Assembly (NCBI RefSeq): GCF_003024675.1
Contig: NZ_PYLP01000001.1
Coordinates: 1-64,000 of the forward strand
Source: Faecalibacillus faecis
GTDB lineage: Bacteria > Bacillota_I > Bacilli_A > Erysipelotrichales > Coprobacillaceae
DNA: 64,000 bases
Reading direction: 5' to 3'
The notes beneath the pieces were generated by a model. That model did not search any database, was not told the DNA's origin, and saw only the letters and a program-made list of their open reading frames with translations. The stretch's first letter is position 1, and every line of letters begins with the position of its first letter. A program made the position numbers and the translations under genes. Positions 31,860 to 42,469 of this stretch are shown here, piece by piece.

Positions 31860-33905
31860 ATGTCAAAGTATCCAATTTTTTTACAAGACAATGAAAATAG
31901 CTGTGGTGCTTATTGTCTTAAAATGCTTTTAAATTATTATAAAAGAGATGACGAAATAAAAAACATCAAAAAAAGATGTCGCCTTTGTAAAGAAGGTATC
32001 AGTGTTTATGGCTTAATCCAAGTCTTAAAACAATATCATATTGAAGCAAAAGCTTATCAATGTGATTTTAAACATCTTGAAGAAATTCAAACTCCTGCCA
32101 TTGTTCATTTAAAACAGGGAGAACTCTATCATTACGTCGTACTTTATAAAATAAAGGAGACTTATTTTGTAGTCGGTGATCCTGCTAAAGGTCTTATAAA
32201 AATGAGTTATGAAGTGATGTCAAAAGAATTTACAGGAATTCTTATTACAATTCATCATGTAGGACGTCCTATTGAAGAAAGAGAGTCATATACATTAAAA
32301 AACTTTATAACGTATCATTTAAAACAACATTATCAAGCAATCTTATCAATTCTTTTAAAAACAATTATTATTTCTTTACTAACAATGATTTTTTCTTATT
32401 ACTATCAAATCATGATTGATTCTTTTTCAAATTACCCTTATTTAAAAATTCTTCTTATTTCTGGTGGTTTTTGTTTACTTTATGTTTTTAAACTTTTATT
32501 AGATTATTATCGACAACATCATATTTTAGAACTCAGTCGTACATTAAATGATGAATATGTTTCTAAGACTATGCAAAATATGATTTATCAAGATTTTCAA
32601 TATTTTCAACAACTTGAAAAAGGAGCTCTTCTTTCAAGGGCACAAAATCTATTTGAACTTAGTCAGTATTTTATTGAATTTTATCATGTAGTTTTTATTG
32701 ATTGCGTGATGCTCCTTTTTATTTGTGGTGTGTTACTTTTTATAAATGTGTTTTTATTTGTTGTGATATTTATTATGATGGGAATAATTTTTATTGCTTT
32801 TTATTTTTATAATAGAAAACTTCATATTGAAAATAAAAAGATTATGGAACAAAAAGAAAGACTTAATGATGGTATTTTAGAATATCAAGAGAATTTTTTT
32901 CAAACAATCCAGTTTAAAATAAGAAAAATGATGAAAAATAAATTAGCTTTTCATTATGATGAATATTTTAAAAATATATATAATCATGATGAAATAACAC
33001 TTGCGCATCAAATTAAACTTGAATCTTTAATTCAACTAATGATTATGTTTTCTTTATTAATAGCCTTGTTTCTTTATAAAAAAGAAATAATGACTTTAGG
33101 AAATGTCATGTTTGTATACTTATTGCTTTCTTATATGATTGATCCTTTAATGAAGTTTTCTTTATTTATTGCGATGCATGATGAATTAAAGATCATTTTT
33201 GAAAGATATAAAGAAATGATTCCAGAAAAGAAGGAAAGAAAAAGAAGAATTAAAAAAATTAAGAATATTGAATTAAGACATGTAAGTTTTAGTTATGGTT
33301 ATACTCGTCCTTTTTTCGAACATCTTCAATTAAAAATAGATCATTCTTTATGGATAAAAGGAAAAACTGGAAGTGGAAAATCAACGTTATTAAAGATAAT
33401 TATGGGACAATATGAACCAAGCAAGGGAGATATTTATATTAATAACTATCGTTTACAAGATATTGATTTCAATAGTTATTATCAACATATTAAATATTTA
33501 GATAAAACACCTGTCTTTTATAAAGAAACTTTACGTACGAATTTGATTTTTGATCGTCAAGAACTAGAAGAAGAAATGAAAGAATTGCTTTATTATTTTA
33601 AAATGGAAACATTCATTTCAGCCCTAGATCTTTATCTAGATGAAGCAGGAGGTTTCCTTTCATCAGGACAAGCACAATTAATGATGATTATTCGTGCGTT
33701 GTTATTTAAACCAGATGTTTTGATTTTAGATGAAGCTTTTAGTAATATTGACCAAGAAAGACTTGAACTTTTAATGGATTATTTAAAGAAACAAGAGATG
33801 ATTATTCTTGTTGTTAGCCATCAAATAAATATGATGAACTGTTTTCCAGACTATGTTATAATTGACTCAGGAAAAATAGTGGGTGAGGAAGATTATGGAA
33901 ATTGA
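31860..33905 (+). CDS. Peptidase C39-containing ABC exporter (bacteriocin-type)
   Basis: 681 residues from ATG 31860 (RBS GATGAGGTGAT). Residues 1-130 form a C39 protease: catalytic Cys in [11 protein letters not shown] (about 14), His in YHYVVLY and Asp in VVGDPAKG. Membrane helices cover about 150-430. The ATPase has Walker [12 protein letters not shown] (about 500), signature SSGQAQLM and Walker [14 protein letters not shown]. Such proteins cut double-glycine leaders and export the peptide. No precursor peptide or maturation gene was found next to it. It overlaps ybeY by 11 nt. Confidence 0.9.
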   Translation: MSKYPIFLQDNENSCGAYCLKMLLNYYKRDDEIKNIKKRCRLCKEGISVYGLIQVLKQYHIEAKAYQCDFKHLEEIQTPAIVHLKQGELYHYVVLYKIKETYFVVGDPAKGLIKMSYEVMSKEFTGILITIHHVGRPIEERESYTLKNFITYHLKQHYQAILSILLKTIIISLLTMIFSYYYQIMIDSFSNYPYLKILLISGGFCLLYVFKLLLDYYRQHHILELSRTLNDEYVSKTMQNMIYQDFQYFQQLEKGALLSRAQNLFELSQYFIEFYHVVFIDCVMLLFICGVLLFINVFLFVVIFIMMGIIFIAFYFYNRKLHIENKKIMEQKERLNDGILEYQENFFQTIQFKIRKMMKNKLAFHYDEYFKNIYNHDEITLAHQIKLESLIQLMIMFSLLIALFLYKKEIMTLGNVMFVYLLLSYMIDPLMKFSLFIAMHDELKIIFERYKEMIPEKKERKRRIKKIKNIELRHVSFSYGYTRPFFEHLQLKIDHSLWIKGKTGSGKSTLLKIIMGQYEPSKGDIYINNYRLQDIDFNSYYQHIKYLDKTPVFYKETLRTNLIFDRQELEEEMKELLYYFKMETFISALDLYLDEAGGFLSSGQAQLMMIIRALLFKPDVLILDEAFSNIDQERLELLMDYLKKQEMIILVVSHQINMMNCFPDYVIIDSGKIVGEEDYGN

Positions 33906-34356
33906 TTTAGCGCTTATTAATGAATTAGAAGATTTTAATGAAGATTATGAAGAAGTTTATTTAAAGATTATTAGAGAAGCATGTAAAGAGCTTGATATTC
34001 AAGATGATCTAGAGTTATCGGTCATTTTTGTAGATGATAAACGTATTCATGAAATCAATCGTGAATATCGTCAAATTGACCGTAGTACAGATGTTATTAG
34101 TTTTGCCTTAGAAGATAGCGAACAATATTATATTGAAGGAATGCCAAGAGAAATTGGAGATATCTTTATCTCAATTGATCATGCGAAAATGCAAGCAGAA
34201 GAATATGGACATTCTTTCTATCGAGAAATGTGTTTTTTATTTACACATGGTTTATTACATCTTCTTGGTTTTGATCATATGAATGAAGAAGATGAAAAAG
34301 TTATGTTTGGTAGACAAAAAACAATTTTAGATGCTTTAAATATTACAAGGGAGTAA
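33895..34356 (+). CDS. ybeY: Endoribonuclease YbeY
   Basis: 153 residues from ATG 33895 (GTGAGGAAG upstream, inside the end of the exporter gene). The zinc motif [11 protein letters not shown] (H3 pattern, about 119-129) and [10 protein letters not shown] are diagnostic. It matures 16S rRNA 3' ends and takes part in rRNA quality control. It starts the conserved ybeY-cdd-era-recO block. The diacylglycerol kinase gene often found here is missing. Confidence 0.95.
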   Translation: MEIDLALINELEDFNEDYEEVYLKIIREACKELDIQDDLELSVIFVDDKRIHEINREYRQIDRSTDVISFALEDSEQYYIEGMPREIGDIFISIDHAKMQAEEYGHSFYREMCFLFTHGLLHLLGFDHMNEEDEKVMFGRQKTILDALNITRE

Positions 34357-34361
34357 TTAAA

Positions 34362-34757
34362 ATGGATCAAGAAAAATTGATAGAACTTGCATGGTTGGCA
34401 AGAGAAAATGCGTATACACCTTATAGTCATTTTAAAGTAGGGGCTTGTGTTGCTTTAAAAGATGGAAATTATGTACAAGGCTGTAATATTGAAAATGCAG
34501 CTTATGGTTCAACGATGTGTGCTGAACGTAATGCTGTCTTTGGAACTTATTGCAAAGGCTATCGAAAAGAAGATATCGTCGCTCTTGCTATTGTGGCAGA
34601 TTGCACACCGATTGCATCCCCATGCGGAGCTTGTCGACAAGTTTTGTCAGAACTTGTGGCTTTAGATATGCCCATCTTTCTAGCAAATAAAGAAAAAGTA
34701 GAAAAACATACAATTGGTGAATTATTACCGATGGTATTTATAGGAGAAAGTTTATAA
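34362..34757 (+). CDS. cdd: Cytidine deaminase
   Basis: 131 residues, the normal size for the tetrameric enzyme. The zinc site is CAERNAV (CAE, about 53-55) and PCGACRQVL (PCxxC, about 87-91); substrate loop NIENAAYGST. It deaminates cytidine and deoxycytidine for salvage. It overlaps era by one base. Confidence 0.96.
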   Translation: MDQEKLIELAWLARENAYTPYSHFKVGACVALKDGNYVQGCNIENAAYGSTMCAERNAVFGTYCKGYRKEDIVALAIVADCTPIASPCGACRQVLSELVALDMPIFLANKEKVEKHTIGELLPMVFIGESL

Positions 34758-35650
34758 TGTTTAAATCAGGATTTGTCAGTATCGTGGGACGTCCTAATGT
34801 AGGAAAGTCTACACTTTTAAATCAAATTTTAAAAACAAAATTAGCAATCATGTCTGATGTTGCACAAACAACACGTAATACGATTCAAGGTATTTATACA
34901 GATGATGAGGCACAAATTATTTTTATGGATACACCTGGTATTCATAAACCTCAAGATGGTTTAGGAAACTTTATGAATACAACAGCTTTAAATAGTATTT
35001 ATGGAGTAGATATGGTGTTATTTATTGCACCAGCCAACGAAACTATTGGACGAGGGGATCGATTTATTATTGAAAGATTAAAAGAAGCTGATGGTCCGGT
35101 TTTCCTTTTACTTAATAAATGTGATCTTGTTTCTAAAGAAGAAGTCGTTAAGAAACTTACAGAATGGAAAGAACTTTTTGATTTTAAAGAAATTATTCCA
35201 ATTTCTGCTTTAGAAGATCAAAATGTCGATACACTTATTTCTACTATTAAAAAATATTTAAATGAAGGAATGATGTATTATCCTAAAGATCAAATGACAG
35301 ATCATCCTGAAAGATTTGTCATGGCTGAATTTATTCGAGAAAAAATACTTTATTTTACTAGAGAAGAAGTTCCTCATAGTGTAGCTATTGTTGTTGAACG
35401 TATGTCAGAACAAGAAGATGGCAGTGTTGAAGTCATTGCGACCATTGTCGTTGATCGTAAATCACAAAAAGGAATTCTTATTGGAAAACAAGGATCAATG
35501 ATTAAAAAGATTCGTCAAAATGCTCAAAGAGAAATGAAACGTTTCTTACAAACACCTGTTCATCTTGAATTATTTGTAAAAGTTGAAAATAATTGGCGTA
35601 ATAAACAAAAATATTTAAAAGAATTTGGTTATAACGAAGATGACTATTAA
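34757..35650 (+). CDS. era: GTPase Era
   Basis: 297 residues. G1 GRPNVGKSTLLN, G3 DTPGIHK, G4 NKCD and G5 SALE form the GTPase domain (1-170). The C-terminal KH domain has GILIGKQGSMIKKI (about 235-250) for 16S rRNA binding. It is a late 30S assembly factor, in the usual place between cdd and recO. Confidence 0.97.
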   Translation: MFKSGFVSIVGRPNVGKSTLLNQILKTKLAIMSDVAQTTRNTIQGIYTDDEAQIIFMDTPGIHKPQDGLGNFMNTTALNSIYGVDMVLFIAPANETIGRGDRFIIERLKEADGPVFLLLNKCDLVSKEEVVKKLTEWKELFDFKEIIPISALEDQNVDTLISTIKKYLNEGMMYYPKDQMTDHPERFVMAEFIREKILYFTREEVPHSVAIVVERMSEQEDGSVEVIATIVVDRKSQKGILIGKQGSMIKKIRQNAQREMKRFLQTPVHLELFVKVENNWRNKQKYLKEFGYNEDDY

Positions 35651-36389
35651 AAAAGAAGAAGTTGTTTGTCTAGGAATTGTCTTAAAGACACAATCTTATA
35701 AAGAAAGTGATGCTTTAGTTACTGTTTATTTTAAAGATTATGGAAAGATGACATTAATTGCACGTGGTGTAAAGAAATTAAAAAGTAAAAATGCTGCAGC
35801 TTGTCAAAGTTTGACATTGTCTGAATTTACTTTTATCCCACGTAATGGACTTTCAACTCTTATTAAAGCAAGTTCGGTTGATTTCTATCGCTATCTTAAA
35901 GAAGATATCGAATTAGAAGCTTACGCGAGTTATTTTATGGAATTTGTTTTAAGAAACGAAGAAGAAAATCAGCCTGATTTAGATGTATTCAATCATTTAA
36001 AAGAAGCACTTGATGCTCTAAATCATGGTTACCCACCTCAACTTGTTTATTTACTTTACAATGCGTATATCTTAAAAAGATGTGGAGTTGCTTTGCAAGT
36101 AGATGGTTGTGTTCGTTGTTTAAGACAAAATCGAATTGCTGGGTTAAGTTTGGAAGACGGGGGCTTTGTTTGTTTAGATTGTTTATCACTTCGTGACAAA
36201 CAACTAGATAAAGAAACTTTAAAAGCTTTTCGCTACATTAATAAAATTTGCTTTAAACAAATCGATCAATTAAAGATTTCTCAAGAATCAATCGATCAAT
36301 TGATTGAAATTATGGACTATTATGTAGATGAAATGACTGGAATTTTATTTAAGACCAAGAAAATGATAAAAAGTCTTGAAAAATTATGA
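35640..36389 (+). CDS. recO: DNA repair protein RecO
   Basis: 249 residues from ATG 35640, which overlaps the era stop by 11 nt. An N-terminal OB fold ([19 protein letters not shown]) and a zinc-type motif with four Cys at about 159-185 (CVRCLRQNR, then GGFVCLDC). It loads RecA with RecR and anneals SSB-coated DNA. A strong terminator closes the block. Confidence 0.93.
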   Translation: MTIKKEEVVCLGIVLKTQSYKESDALVTVYFKDYGKMTLIARGVKKLKSKNAAACQSLTLSEFTFIPRNGLSTLIKASSVDFYRYLKEDIELEAYASYFMEFVLRNEEENQPDLDVFNHLKEALDALNHGYPPQLVYLLYNAYILKRCGVALQVDGCVRCLRQNRIAGLSLEDGGFVCLDCLSLRDKQLDKETLKAFRYINKICFKQIDQLKISQESIDQLIEIMDYYVDEMTGILFKTKKMIKSLEKL

Positions 36390-36416
36390 CAAAAGTCGAC
36401 ACTTTTGTCTTTTTTT
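36388..36416 (+). terminator. Terminator of the exporter-ybeY-cdd-era-recO block
   Basis: GACAAAAG (36388-36395) pairs with CTTTTGTC (36402-36409) around TCGACA, followed by T7. Confidence 0.9.
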
Positions 36417-36466
36417 ATATACATTTTTTGACTATAATAAAAATAAATTCAAAGGGGGAGATACAT

Positions 36467-38299
36467 ATGGGGCAGTTTTTACCGATAAATAGAAAAGAAA
36501 TGGACGAAAGAGGATGGCAAGAGGTTGATTTTGTCTATGTTTGTGGAGATGCCTATGTGGATCACCCGTCATTTGGTGCGGCGATTATCTGTCGTACATT
36601 AGAAGCCAATGGGTTTAAGGTGGCTTTTTTATCACAACCAGATTGGCATAACGTGGAAGAATTCAGACAATTTGGTAAACCTAAATTAGGTTTCTTGATT
36701 TCTTCGGGAAATATTGATTCAATGGTCAATCATTATACAGTTTCTAAAAAAAGAAGACATAAAGATTCCTATACACCAGGAGGTAAAGGTTTTAAAAGAC
36801 CAGATCGTGCCGTTATTGTTTATAGTCAAATGGCAAGACAGGCTTATCCGGATACAAACATTATTCTTGGTGGTATTGAAGCTTCTTTACGACGTTTAGC
36901 ACATTATGATTATTGGAGTGACAAAGTTAGAAAATCAATTATTATTGATGCCAATGCCGATTTATTAATGTTTGGTATGGGAGAAAATAGTATTATTGAA
37001 GTGGCAGAAGCTTTAGAAAGTGGTTTGGAAATTAAATATTTAACCTATTTAGATGGAACTGTTTATAAAACAAAGAATATAGATGATCTTTCAGATTATA
37101 TTATGCTTCCTAGCTATGAAGAAATTACTTCTTCTAAAAGAAAATATGCTGAATCTTTCCAAATACAATATCTTAATACCGATCATTACAACGCTAAAAT
37201 ATTAGTGGAGCCTTATCAAGGGTGGTATGTGGTTCAAAATAGACCAAATAGACCGCTTACTCAAAGAGAATTTGACCGTGCTTATGGTTATGATTACAGC
37301 CGTACATATCATCCAAATTATGAACATGTTCCTGCAATTGATGAAGTGAAATTCTCCCTTATTTCTAACCGTGGGTGCTTTGGTTCGTGTAACTTTTGTG
37401 CTTTAGCTTTTCATCAAGGACGTATTATTCAAGCAAGAAGTCATGAATCGATTTTAGCTGAAGCAAATAAAATGGTATGGGATCCTGATTTTAAAGGATA
37501 TATTCATGATGTTGGAGGACCAACAGCAAACTTTAGAGATACAGCATGTGAAAAACAAAAGACGAAAGGAGCATGTCCAACAAAACAATGTTTATGGCCT
37601 CAACCATGTAAAAACTTAAAGGTAGATCATGAAGACTATCTTTCATTACTTACAAAATTAAGACAGCTTCCTAATGTTAAAAAAGTCTTTGTTCGTTCAG
37701 GAATCCGCTATGATTATTTAATGTATGATAAAAACGATCATTTCTTTGAAGAACTTGTCCAACATCATATTTCTGGACAATTAAAAGTGGCTCCTGAACA
37801 TATTAGTAATCATGCTTTAGATAAAATGGGAAAACCAAGACGTGGACTTTATGAAAAGTTTGTAGATAAATATTATCGTTTAAATGAAAAATACGATAAG
37901 AAACAATTCCTTGTTCCCTATTTAATGTCATCTCATCCAGGATGTCGTTTAGAAGATGCCATTGAATTAGCAGAATATTTAAGAGATATTCATCATCAAC
38001 CAGAACAAGTCCAAGATTTCTATCCAACACCAGGAACTCTTTCAACAACAATGTATTATACAGGATTGGATCCTCGTGATATGACAGAAGTCTATGTTCC
38101 AAAAGATCCAAAGGAAAAAGCAATGCAAAGAGCGTTGATTCAATATAAAAACCCTAAAAACTATGATCTCGTCTATGAGGCTTTAATCAAGGCAAATCGA
38201 AAAGATCTTATTGGTTTTGGTAAAAACTGTTTGATTAGACCACGTACGAAAAGATCAAACTATAACCGTCCTTATCAAAAAGGAGGCGCTAGACGATGA
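36467..38299 (+). CDS. YgiQ-family radical SAM protein
   Basis: 610 residues from ATG 36467 (RBS AAGGGGGAG); the open frame extends 27 codons upstream across the terminator and is not coding there. An N-terminal B12-binding-like domain, then a radical SAM core with the CxxxCxxC cluster motif [17 protein letters not shown] (about 300-316), and a Lys/Arg-rich tail. YgiQ proteins are widely conserved but have no agreed reaction. The downstream hydrolase overlaps it by 4 nt. Confidence 0.93.
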   Translation: MGQFLPINRKEMDERGWQEVDFVYVCGDAYVDHPSFGAAIICRTLEANGFKVAFLSQPDWHNVEEFRQFGKPKLGFLISSGNIDSMVNHYTVSKKRRHKDSYTPGGKGFKRPDRAVIVYSQMARQAYPDTNIILGGIEASLRRLAHYDYWSDKVRKSIIIDANADLLMFGMGENSIIEVAEALESGLEIKYLTYLDGTVYKTKNIDDLSDYIMLPSYEEITSSKRKYAESFQIQYLNTDHYNAKILVEPYQGWYVVQNRPNRPLTQREFDRAYGYDYSRTYHPNYEHVPAIDEVKFSLISNRGCFGSCNFCALAFHQGRIIQARSHESILAEANKMVWDPDFKGYIHDVGGPTANFRDTACEKQKTKGACPTKQCLWPQPCKNLKVDHEDYLSLLTKLRQLPNVKKVFVRSGIRYDYLMYDKNDHFFEELVQHHISGQLKVAPEHISNHALDKMGKPRRGLYEKFVDKYYRLNEKYDKKQFLVPYLMSSHPGCRLEDAIELAEYLRDIHHQPEQVQDFYPTPGTLSTTMYYTGLDPRDMTEVYVPKDPKEKAMQRALIQYKNPKNYDLVYEALIKANRKDLIGFGKNCLIRPRTKRSNYNRPYQKGGARR

Positions 38300-39207
38300 G
38301 ATTTACAGAAACCTATACGTCGGGAACACATACCTCTATTAAATTTGATATCTATCAGCCCAATGTAATCTTAAGATATAAGGGCATTATTCAAATACAT
38401 CATGGTTTATGTGAATATTCTGAACGTTATAAAAAGTTTGCGGAATATTTAAGTCATGAAGGCTTTATTGTGGTAGTATCTGATTTTCCAGGACATGGAA
38501 CTTCTCTTTATAAATTTGAACAAGGTTATTTTGGAAAAGGAAATGCACTTGATACATTAGTTGAAGATATTCAACGTTTACGTCATATTATTACTAAACG
38601 TTATGAAGATCTACCTTACTTTATGCTAGGTGTTGATTTAGGCTCGCTTGTTTTATTAAAATATGCTGGTGTGTATGGAGACTATATTAATGGCATGATT
38701 CTATTAGGTACATGTATGAAAAATAGTTTTTATTATCGGATGAAGATGATTGTTGATTTCAATATTTTATTACATGGACAAATGAATCACTCAAGAGTCA
38801 TCAAAAAAGCAATTGATTTATTTCTACAAAGAAATTTAAATGGAAACTATAAAATGACTAATACAAAAGAAGTGAACCTTTACATGGAAGATCCACTTAC
38901 GGACTTTGTTTACACAAATCAAGCTTATCGAGATATTTTAGATTATATAAAATATACGAGTGATGAAGAACATTTAAAACAAATTCCCCAATATTTACCT
39001 GTATACTTGTTATCGGGTGGATTTGATAATTTGACACGCAATGGAAAAGACACGATAAAACTTTATAAAATATTAAAGGAAAATGGATTAAAAGATTTAA
39101 GCTATAAGATTTTTGATAATCGTCGACAAGATATTTTACATGAAAATAATTATCGCGAAGTTTATCATAATATTATGAATTGGCTTGATGAAAGAACTTA
39201 TATGTAG
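38296..39207 (+). CDS. Alpha/beta hydrolase, lysophospholipase-like, with Asp at the nucleophile position
   Basis: 303 residues of the serine-aminopeptidase S33/monoglyceride-lipase type: [11 protein letters not shown] (oxyanion region), DFPGHGTS, acid-residue region GGFDNL, and the final His in ILHENNY. The nucleophile elbow reads MLGVDLGSL where relatives have GHSMG, so the catalytic Ser is replaced by Asp. It may use another mechanism or be inactive. It starts inside the ygiQ stop (ATGA), so the two are co-translated. Confidence 0.8.
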   Translation: MRFTETYTSGTHTSIKFDIYQPNVILRYKGIIQIHHGLCEYSERYKKFAEYLSHEGFIVVVSDFPGHGTSLYKFEQGYFGKGNALDTLVEDIQRLRHIITKRYEDLPYFMLGVDLGSLVLLKYAGVYGDYINGMILLGTCMKNSFYYRMKMIVDFNILLHGQMNHSRVIKKAIDLFLQRNLNGNYKMTNTKEVNLYMEDPLTDFVYTNQAYRDILDYIKYTSDEEHLKQIPQYLPVYLLSGGFDNLTRNGKDTIKLYKILKENGLKDLSYKIFDNRRQDILHENNYREVYHNIMNWLDERTYM

Positions 39208-39208
39208 C

Positions 39209-39250
39209 ACCCTTATAGTTGGTTGACAAATATCCACTATAAGGGTATTT
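39209..39250 (+). terminator. Terminator after the hydrolase gene
   Basis: 11-bp perfect stem ACCCTTATAGT (39209-39219) and ACTATAAGGGT (39236-39246), then ATTTTATT. The large loop contains the glyS -35 box. Confidence 0.7.
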
Positions 39251-39251
39251 T
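39223..39251 (+). promoter_or_regulatory. glyS promoter nested in the preceding terminator
   Basis: TTGACA (39223-39228), 17-bp spacer, TATTTT (39246-39251). The spacer is the 3' arm of the terminator stem. Confidence 0.6.
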
Positions 39252-39273
39252 ATTGATACGCGAAAAGGGTATA

Positions 39274-39297
39274 AAAGACTTGGAATGCCAAGTCTTT
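39274..39297 (+). promoter_or_regulatory. Leader hairpin before glyS
   Basis: AAAGACTTGG-AATG-CCAAGTCTTT, followed by ATTCATTTTT. It may be a weak attenuator. No T-box sequence accompanies it. Confidence 0.45.
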
Positions 39298-39326
39298 ATT
39301 CATTTTTACACAAAAAGGAGAAAAAT

Positions 39327-40700
39327 ATGGCAACTAAAGATATGGACAAATTAGTAAATCATGCAAAATCAACAGGTTTTGTATATCAAGGTTCTGAAAT
39401 CTATGATGGACTTGCAAACACATGGGATTTTGGACCATTAGGGGTTGAAATGAAAAACAATATTAAACGTTTATGGTGGAAAAGATTCATTCAAGAATCT
39501 CCTTATAACGTTGGTTTAGATTCAGCTATTTTTATGAATCCAAAGGTATGGGAAGCTTCTGGACATGTTGGTGGATTCTCTGACCCATTAATTGACTGTA
39601 AAGAATGTAAAACAAGACATCGTGCAGATAAATTAATTGAAGCATACGATCCTTCTGTACATAGTGAAGGTTGGAGCAATGAACAAACAATGTCTTATAT
39701 TAAAGAACATAACATTGTTTGCCCTAACTGTGGAAAAAGCAACTTCACAGATGTTAGACAATTTAAATTAATGTTTGAAACACATATGGGTGTTGTTGAA
39801 GACGATAAATCTGTGGTTTATTTACGTCCTGAAACAGCACAAGGTATTTTTGTAAACTTTAAAAATATTCAAAGAACATCTCGTAAAAAAGTACCATTTG
39901 GTATTGGTCAAATCGGTAAATCATTCAGAAATGAAATTACACCAGGTAACTTTATTTTCAGAACAAGAGAATTTGAACAAATGGAATTAGAATTCTTCTG
40001 TAAACCAGATACAGATTTAGAATGGTTCGATTATTGGAAATCTTATTGTAAAAAATTCTTATTAGATTTAGGTTTAAAAGAAGAAAACTTAAAATTTAGA
40101 GATCATGAAAAAGAAGAACTTTCTTTCTATTCAAAAGCAACTTGCGATGTTGAATACAAATTCCCATTTGGATGGGGAGAATTATGGGGAATTGCAGATC
40201 GTACAGATTACGATTTATCTCGTCATATGGAACATTCTAAAAAATCATTAGAATATTTAGATCCTCAAACAAACGAAAAATATATTCCTTATGTTATTGA
40301 ACCATCTGTAGGTGCAGATCGTTTATTCTTATCTGTTTTATGTGACAGTTATCAAGAAGAAACTTTAGAAAATGGAGATACAAGAACAGTGATGAAATTA
40401 CATCCTGCTATTGCTCCATATAAAGTAGCAATCTTACCATTAACTAAAAAACAAAGCGAAAAAGCAGAAGAAGTTTATGCAACTCTTGCTAAACATTTCT
40501 CTGTTGAATATGATGTTGCCGGACAAATCGGAAAAAGATATCGTCGACAAGATGCTATCGGTACACCATATTGTGTTACTGTTGACTTTGATACAATGGA
40601 AGACAATGCTGTTACTGTTCGTAATCGTGATACAATGGAACAAGTTCGTTTACCAATTGATGAATTAGTTGCATATATTCAAGATAAAATCGCATTCTAA
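39327..40700 (+). CDS. glyS: Glycine-tRNA ligase, dimeric type
   Basis: 457 residues from ATG 39327 (RBS AAGGAG 7 nt upstream), not the in-frame ATG 42 nt earlier. Class II core: motif 2 in [25 protein letters not shown], motif 3 near [16 protein letters not shown] near the start binds glycine. The zinc-like CxxC pairs (CKECKT, CPNCG) are in the insertion. C-terminal anticodon domain. It is the single-gene alpha2 form, followed by dnaG and rpoD. Confidence 0.96.
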   Translation: MATKDMDKLVNHAKSTGFVYQGSEIYDGLANTWDFGPLGVEMKNNIKRLWWKRFIQESPYNVGLDSAIFMNPKVWEASGHVGGFSDPLIDCKECKTRHRADKLIEAYDPSVHSEGWSNEQTMSYIKEHNIVCPNCGKSNFTDVRQFKLMFETHMGVVEDDKSVVYLRPETAQGIFVNFKNIQRTSRKKVPFGIGQIGKSFRNEITPGNFIFRTREFEQMELEFFCKPDTDLEWFDYWKSYCKKFLLDLGLKEENLKFRDHEKEELSFYSKATCDVEYKFPFGWGELWGIADRTDYDLSRHMEHSKKSLEYLDPQTNEKYIPYVIEPSVGADRLFLSVLCDSYQEETLENGDTRTVMKLHPAIAPYKVAILPLTKKQSEKAEEVYATLAKHFSVEYDVAGQIGKRYRRQDAIGTPYCVTVDFDTMEDNAVTVRNRDTMEQVRLPIDELVAYIQDKIAF

Positions 40701-40714
40701 TAAAGGAGGAAACT

Positions 40715-42466
40715 ATGCCAAGACTTTCACAAGAAAAAATCAATGAAATAAGACAATCTGTCGACATTGTGGAAGTTATTGGCAATTATCTTCCACTTGA
40801 AAGAAAAGGACGAAATTATATTGCCTTATGTCCTTTTCATAATGATAGTCATCCCTCTATGTCAGTATCACCAGAAAAACAAATCTTTATGTGTTTTGTC
40901 TGTCATCATGGGGGAAATGTCTTTACTTTCTTACAAGAATATTTAAAAATTTCTTATTTAGAAGCGGTAAAGATGGTTGCACAAATGGGAAATGTCGATT
41001 TAGGTGATTTTACCTTTTATGAAGAAAAGAAACCTGTTAATAAAAAAACAGAACCTTTCTATTTAATGCATGAAGAAGCCAATCGTATTTATAAACACTA
41101 CTTGTCAACCAAACTTGCTTTAGAAGCAAAAAACTATTTAACACAAAGAGAACTTTCACAAGATATTATTGACCATTTTGAAATTGGTTATGCACCTGAT
41201 CAAAATATTTTATTATCCGCTTTTGAAAAGTCGGGTTTTACAAAGATGCAAGCCTATGCTTCAGGTTTAGTCATTGAATCACAAGTTGGTTATGATCGTT
41301 ATCATGATCGTATCATGTTTCCTTTACATAATAGTGAAGGACGCGTGGTAGGATTTAGTGGACGTATTTATCGTTCAAGCCAAAAAGAAGCAAAATATAT
41401 GAACTCACCAGAATCCTCAATCTTTATTAAAGGTGATACGCTTTATAATTATCATCGTGTCAAAGAATCGGTAAGAGATGCAGGTAAAATTATTGTTCTT
41501 GAAGGATTCATGGATGTAATTGCATTATACAAGGCAGGAATTAAAAATGCTGTCGCAATTATGGGAACAGCACTTACTTCAAATCATTTAAGGATGTTGA
41601 AGAGACTTTCTAATGATGTTGTCTTATGTTTAGATGGAGATCAGGCTGGAAAAAATGCCATGATGAAATGTATTGATGCAATGGCTTTAGCGGGTTTTAA
41701 TATAGGAGTTGTTGTTATTCCTGATCAAATGGATCCAGATGAATTTTTAAAAGCAAAAGGAAAAGATGAACTGAATGCTTTATTTAAAAATCCACAAAGT
41801 GCGATTGATTTTAAAATGAGTTATCATTATGAAAGAATCAATGTAGAAAATTATGAAGATCGAAAGAAATATTTAGAATCAATGGTTGAAATGATTGCAA
41901 CATTAGATGATCTAGTAGACCGTGATTATTATATAGAACAATTGGTTAAAAAGTCGGGCTTTTCTAAAGAAATTATTTATCAGTTATTAAGCCAAAAACC
42001 TCATGAAAAGCAACCGATTCCGTTTCAACCAATCACTTATGATCAATCAACAAAGATGATTGATAAGTATCAAAAAGCAGAGAGAAACTTGCTTTATTAC
42101 ATGATGCAAAATAAAAGCTATGCGATGCAATATGAAGCAAAAGCAGGCTACATGTATGATAAAATTAATCGTTTGATTGCTTCTTATATTATTGATTATT
42201 ATCGTCAATATGTTGTCTTAGAAATTGCTGATTTGATTAGTATGATCGATGATGATGAAATCGTTAAAAGAATATTAGAAATTTCTTCACAACATTTACC
42301 CAAAGAAACATCAAATCAAGCAATTGATGATTATATAAAAATTATACAAGAAAAAATGGAAGTAGAAAGAATCAAACAGCTTGAAAGTGAAATGGCGCAA
42401 ACTTATGATCCACGGCAACAAGCGAAGATTCTACAAGAAATTATTAATTCAAAAGAGAAGGAGTAA
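40715..42466 (+). CDS. dnaG: DNA primase
   Basis: 583 residues. CHC2 zinc finger CPFHNDSHPS then CFVCHHGG (about 38-65), RNA polymerase domain, TOPRIM with VLEGFMDVIALYKAG (about 262-276) and CLDGDQAGK (about 307-315), and a C-terminal helicase-interacting region. It makes RNA primers at replication forks. It belongs to the macromolecular-synthesis operon with rpoD, 14 nt after glyS. Confidence 0.96.
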   Translation: MPRLSQEKINEIRQSVDIVEVIGNYLPLERKGRNYIALCPFHNDSHPSMSVSPEKQIFMCFVCHHGGNVFTFLQEYLKISYLEAVKMVAQMGNVDLGDFTFYEEKKPVNKKTEPFYLMHEEANRIYKHYLSTKLALEAKNYLTQRELSQDIIDHFEIGYAPDQNILLSAFEKSGFTKMQAYASGLVIESQVGYDRYHDRIMFPLHNSEGRVVGFSGRIYRSSQKEAKYMNSPESSIFIKGDTLYNYHRVKESVRDAGKIIVLEGFMDVIALYKAGIKNAVAIMGTALTSNHLRMLKRLSNDVVLCLDGDQAGKNAMMKCIDAMALAGFNIGVVVIPDQMDPDEFLKAKGKDELNALFKNPQSAIDFKMSYHYERINVENYEDRKKYLESMVEMIATLDDLVDRDYYIEQLVKKSGFSKEIIYQLLSQKPHEKQPIPFQPITYDQSTKMIDKYQKAERNLLYYMMQNKSYAMQYEAKAGYMYDKINRLIASYIIDYYRQYVVLEIADLISMIDDDEIVKRILEISSQHLPKETSNQAIDDYIKIIQEKMEVERIKQLESEMAQTYDPRQQAKILQEIINSKEKE

Positions 42467-42469
42467 GAT

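Noticed and set aside
39250-39326. A T-box upstream of glyS
   Set aside because: There is only a simple hairpin; the T-box sequence and a specifier loop are missing.
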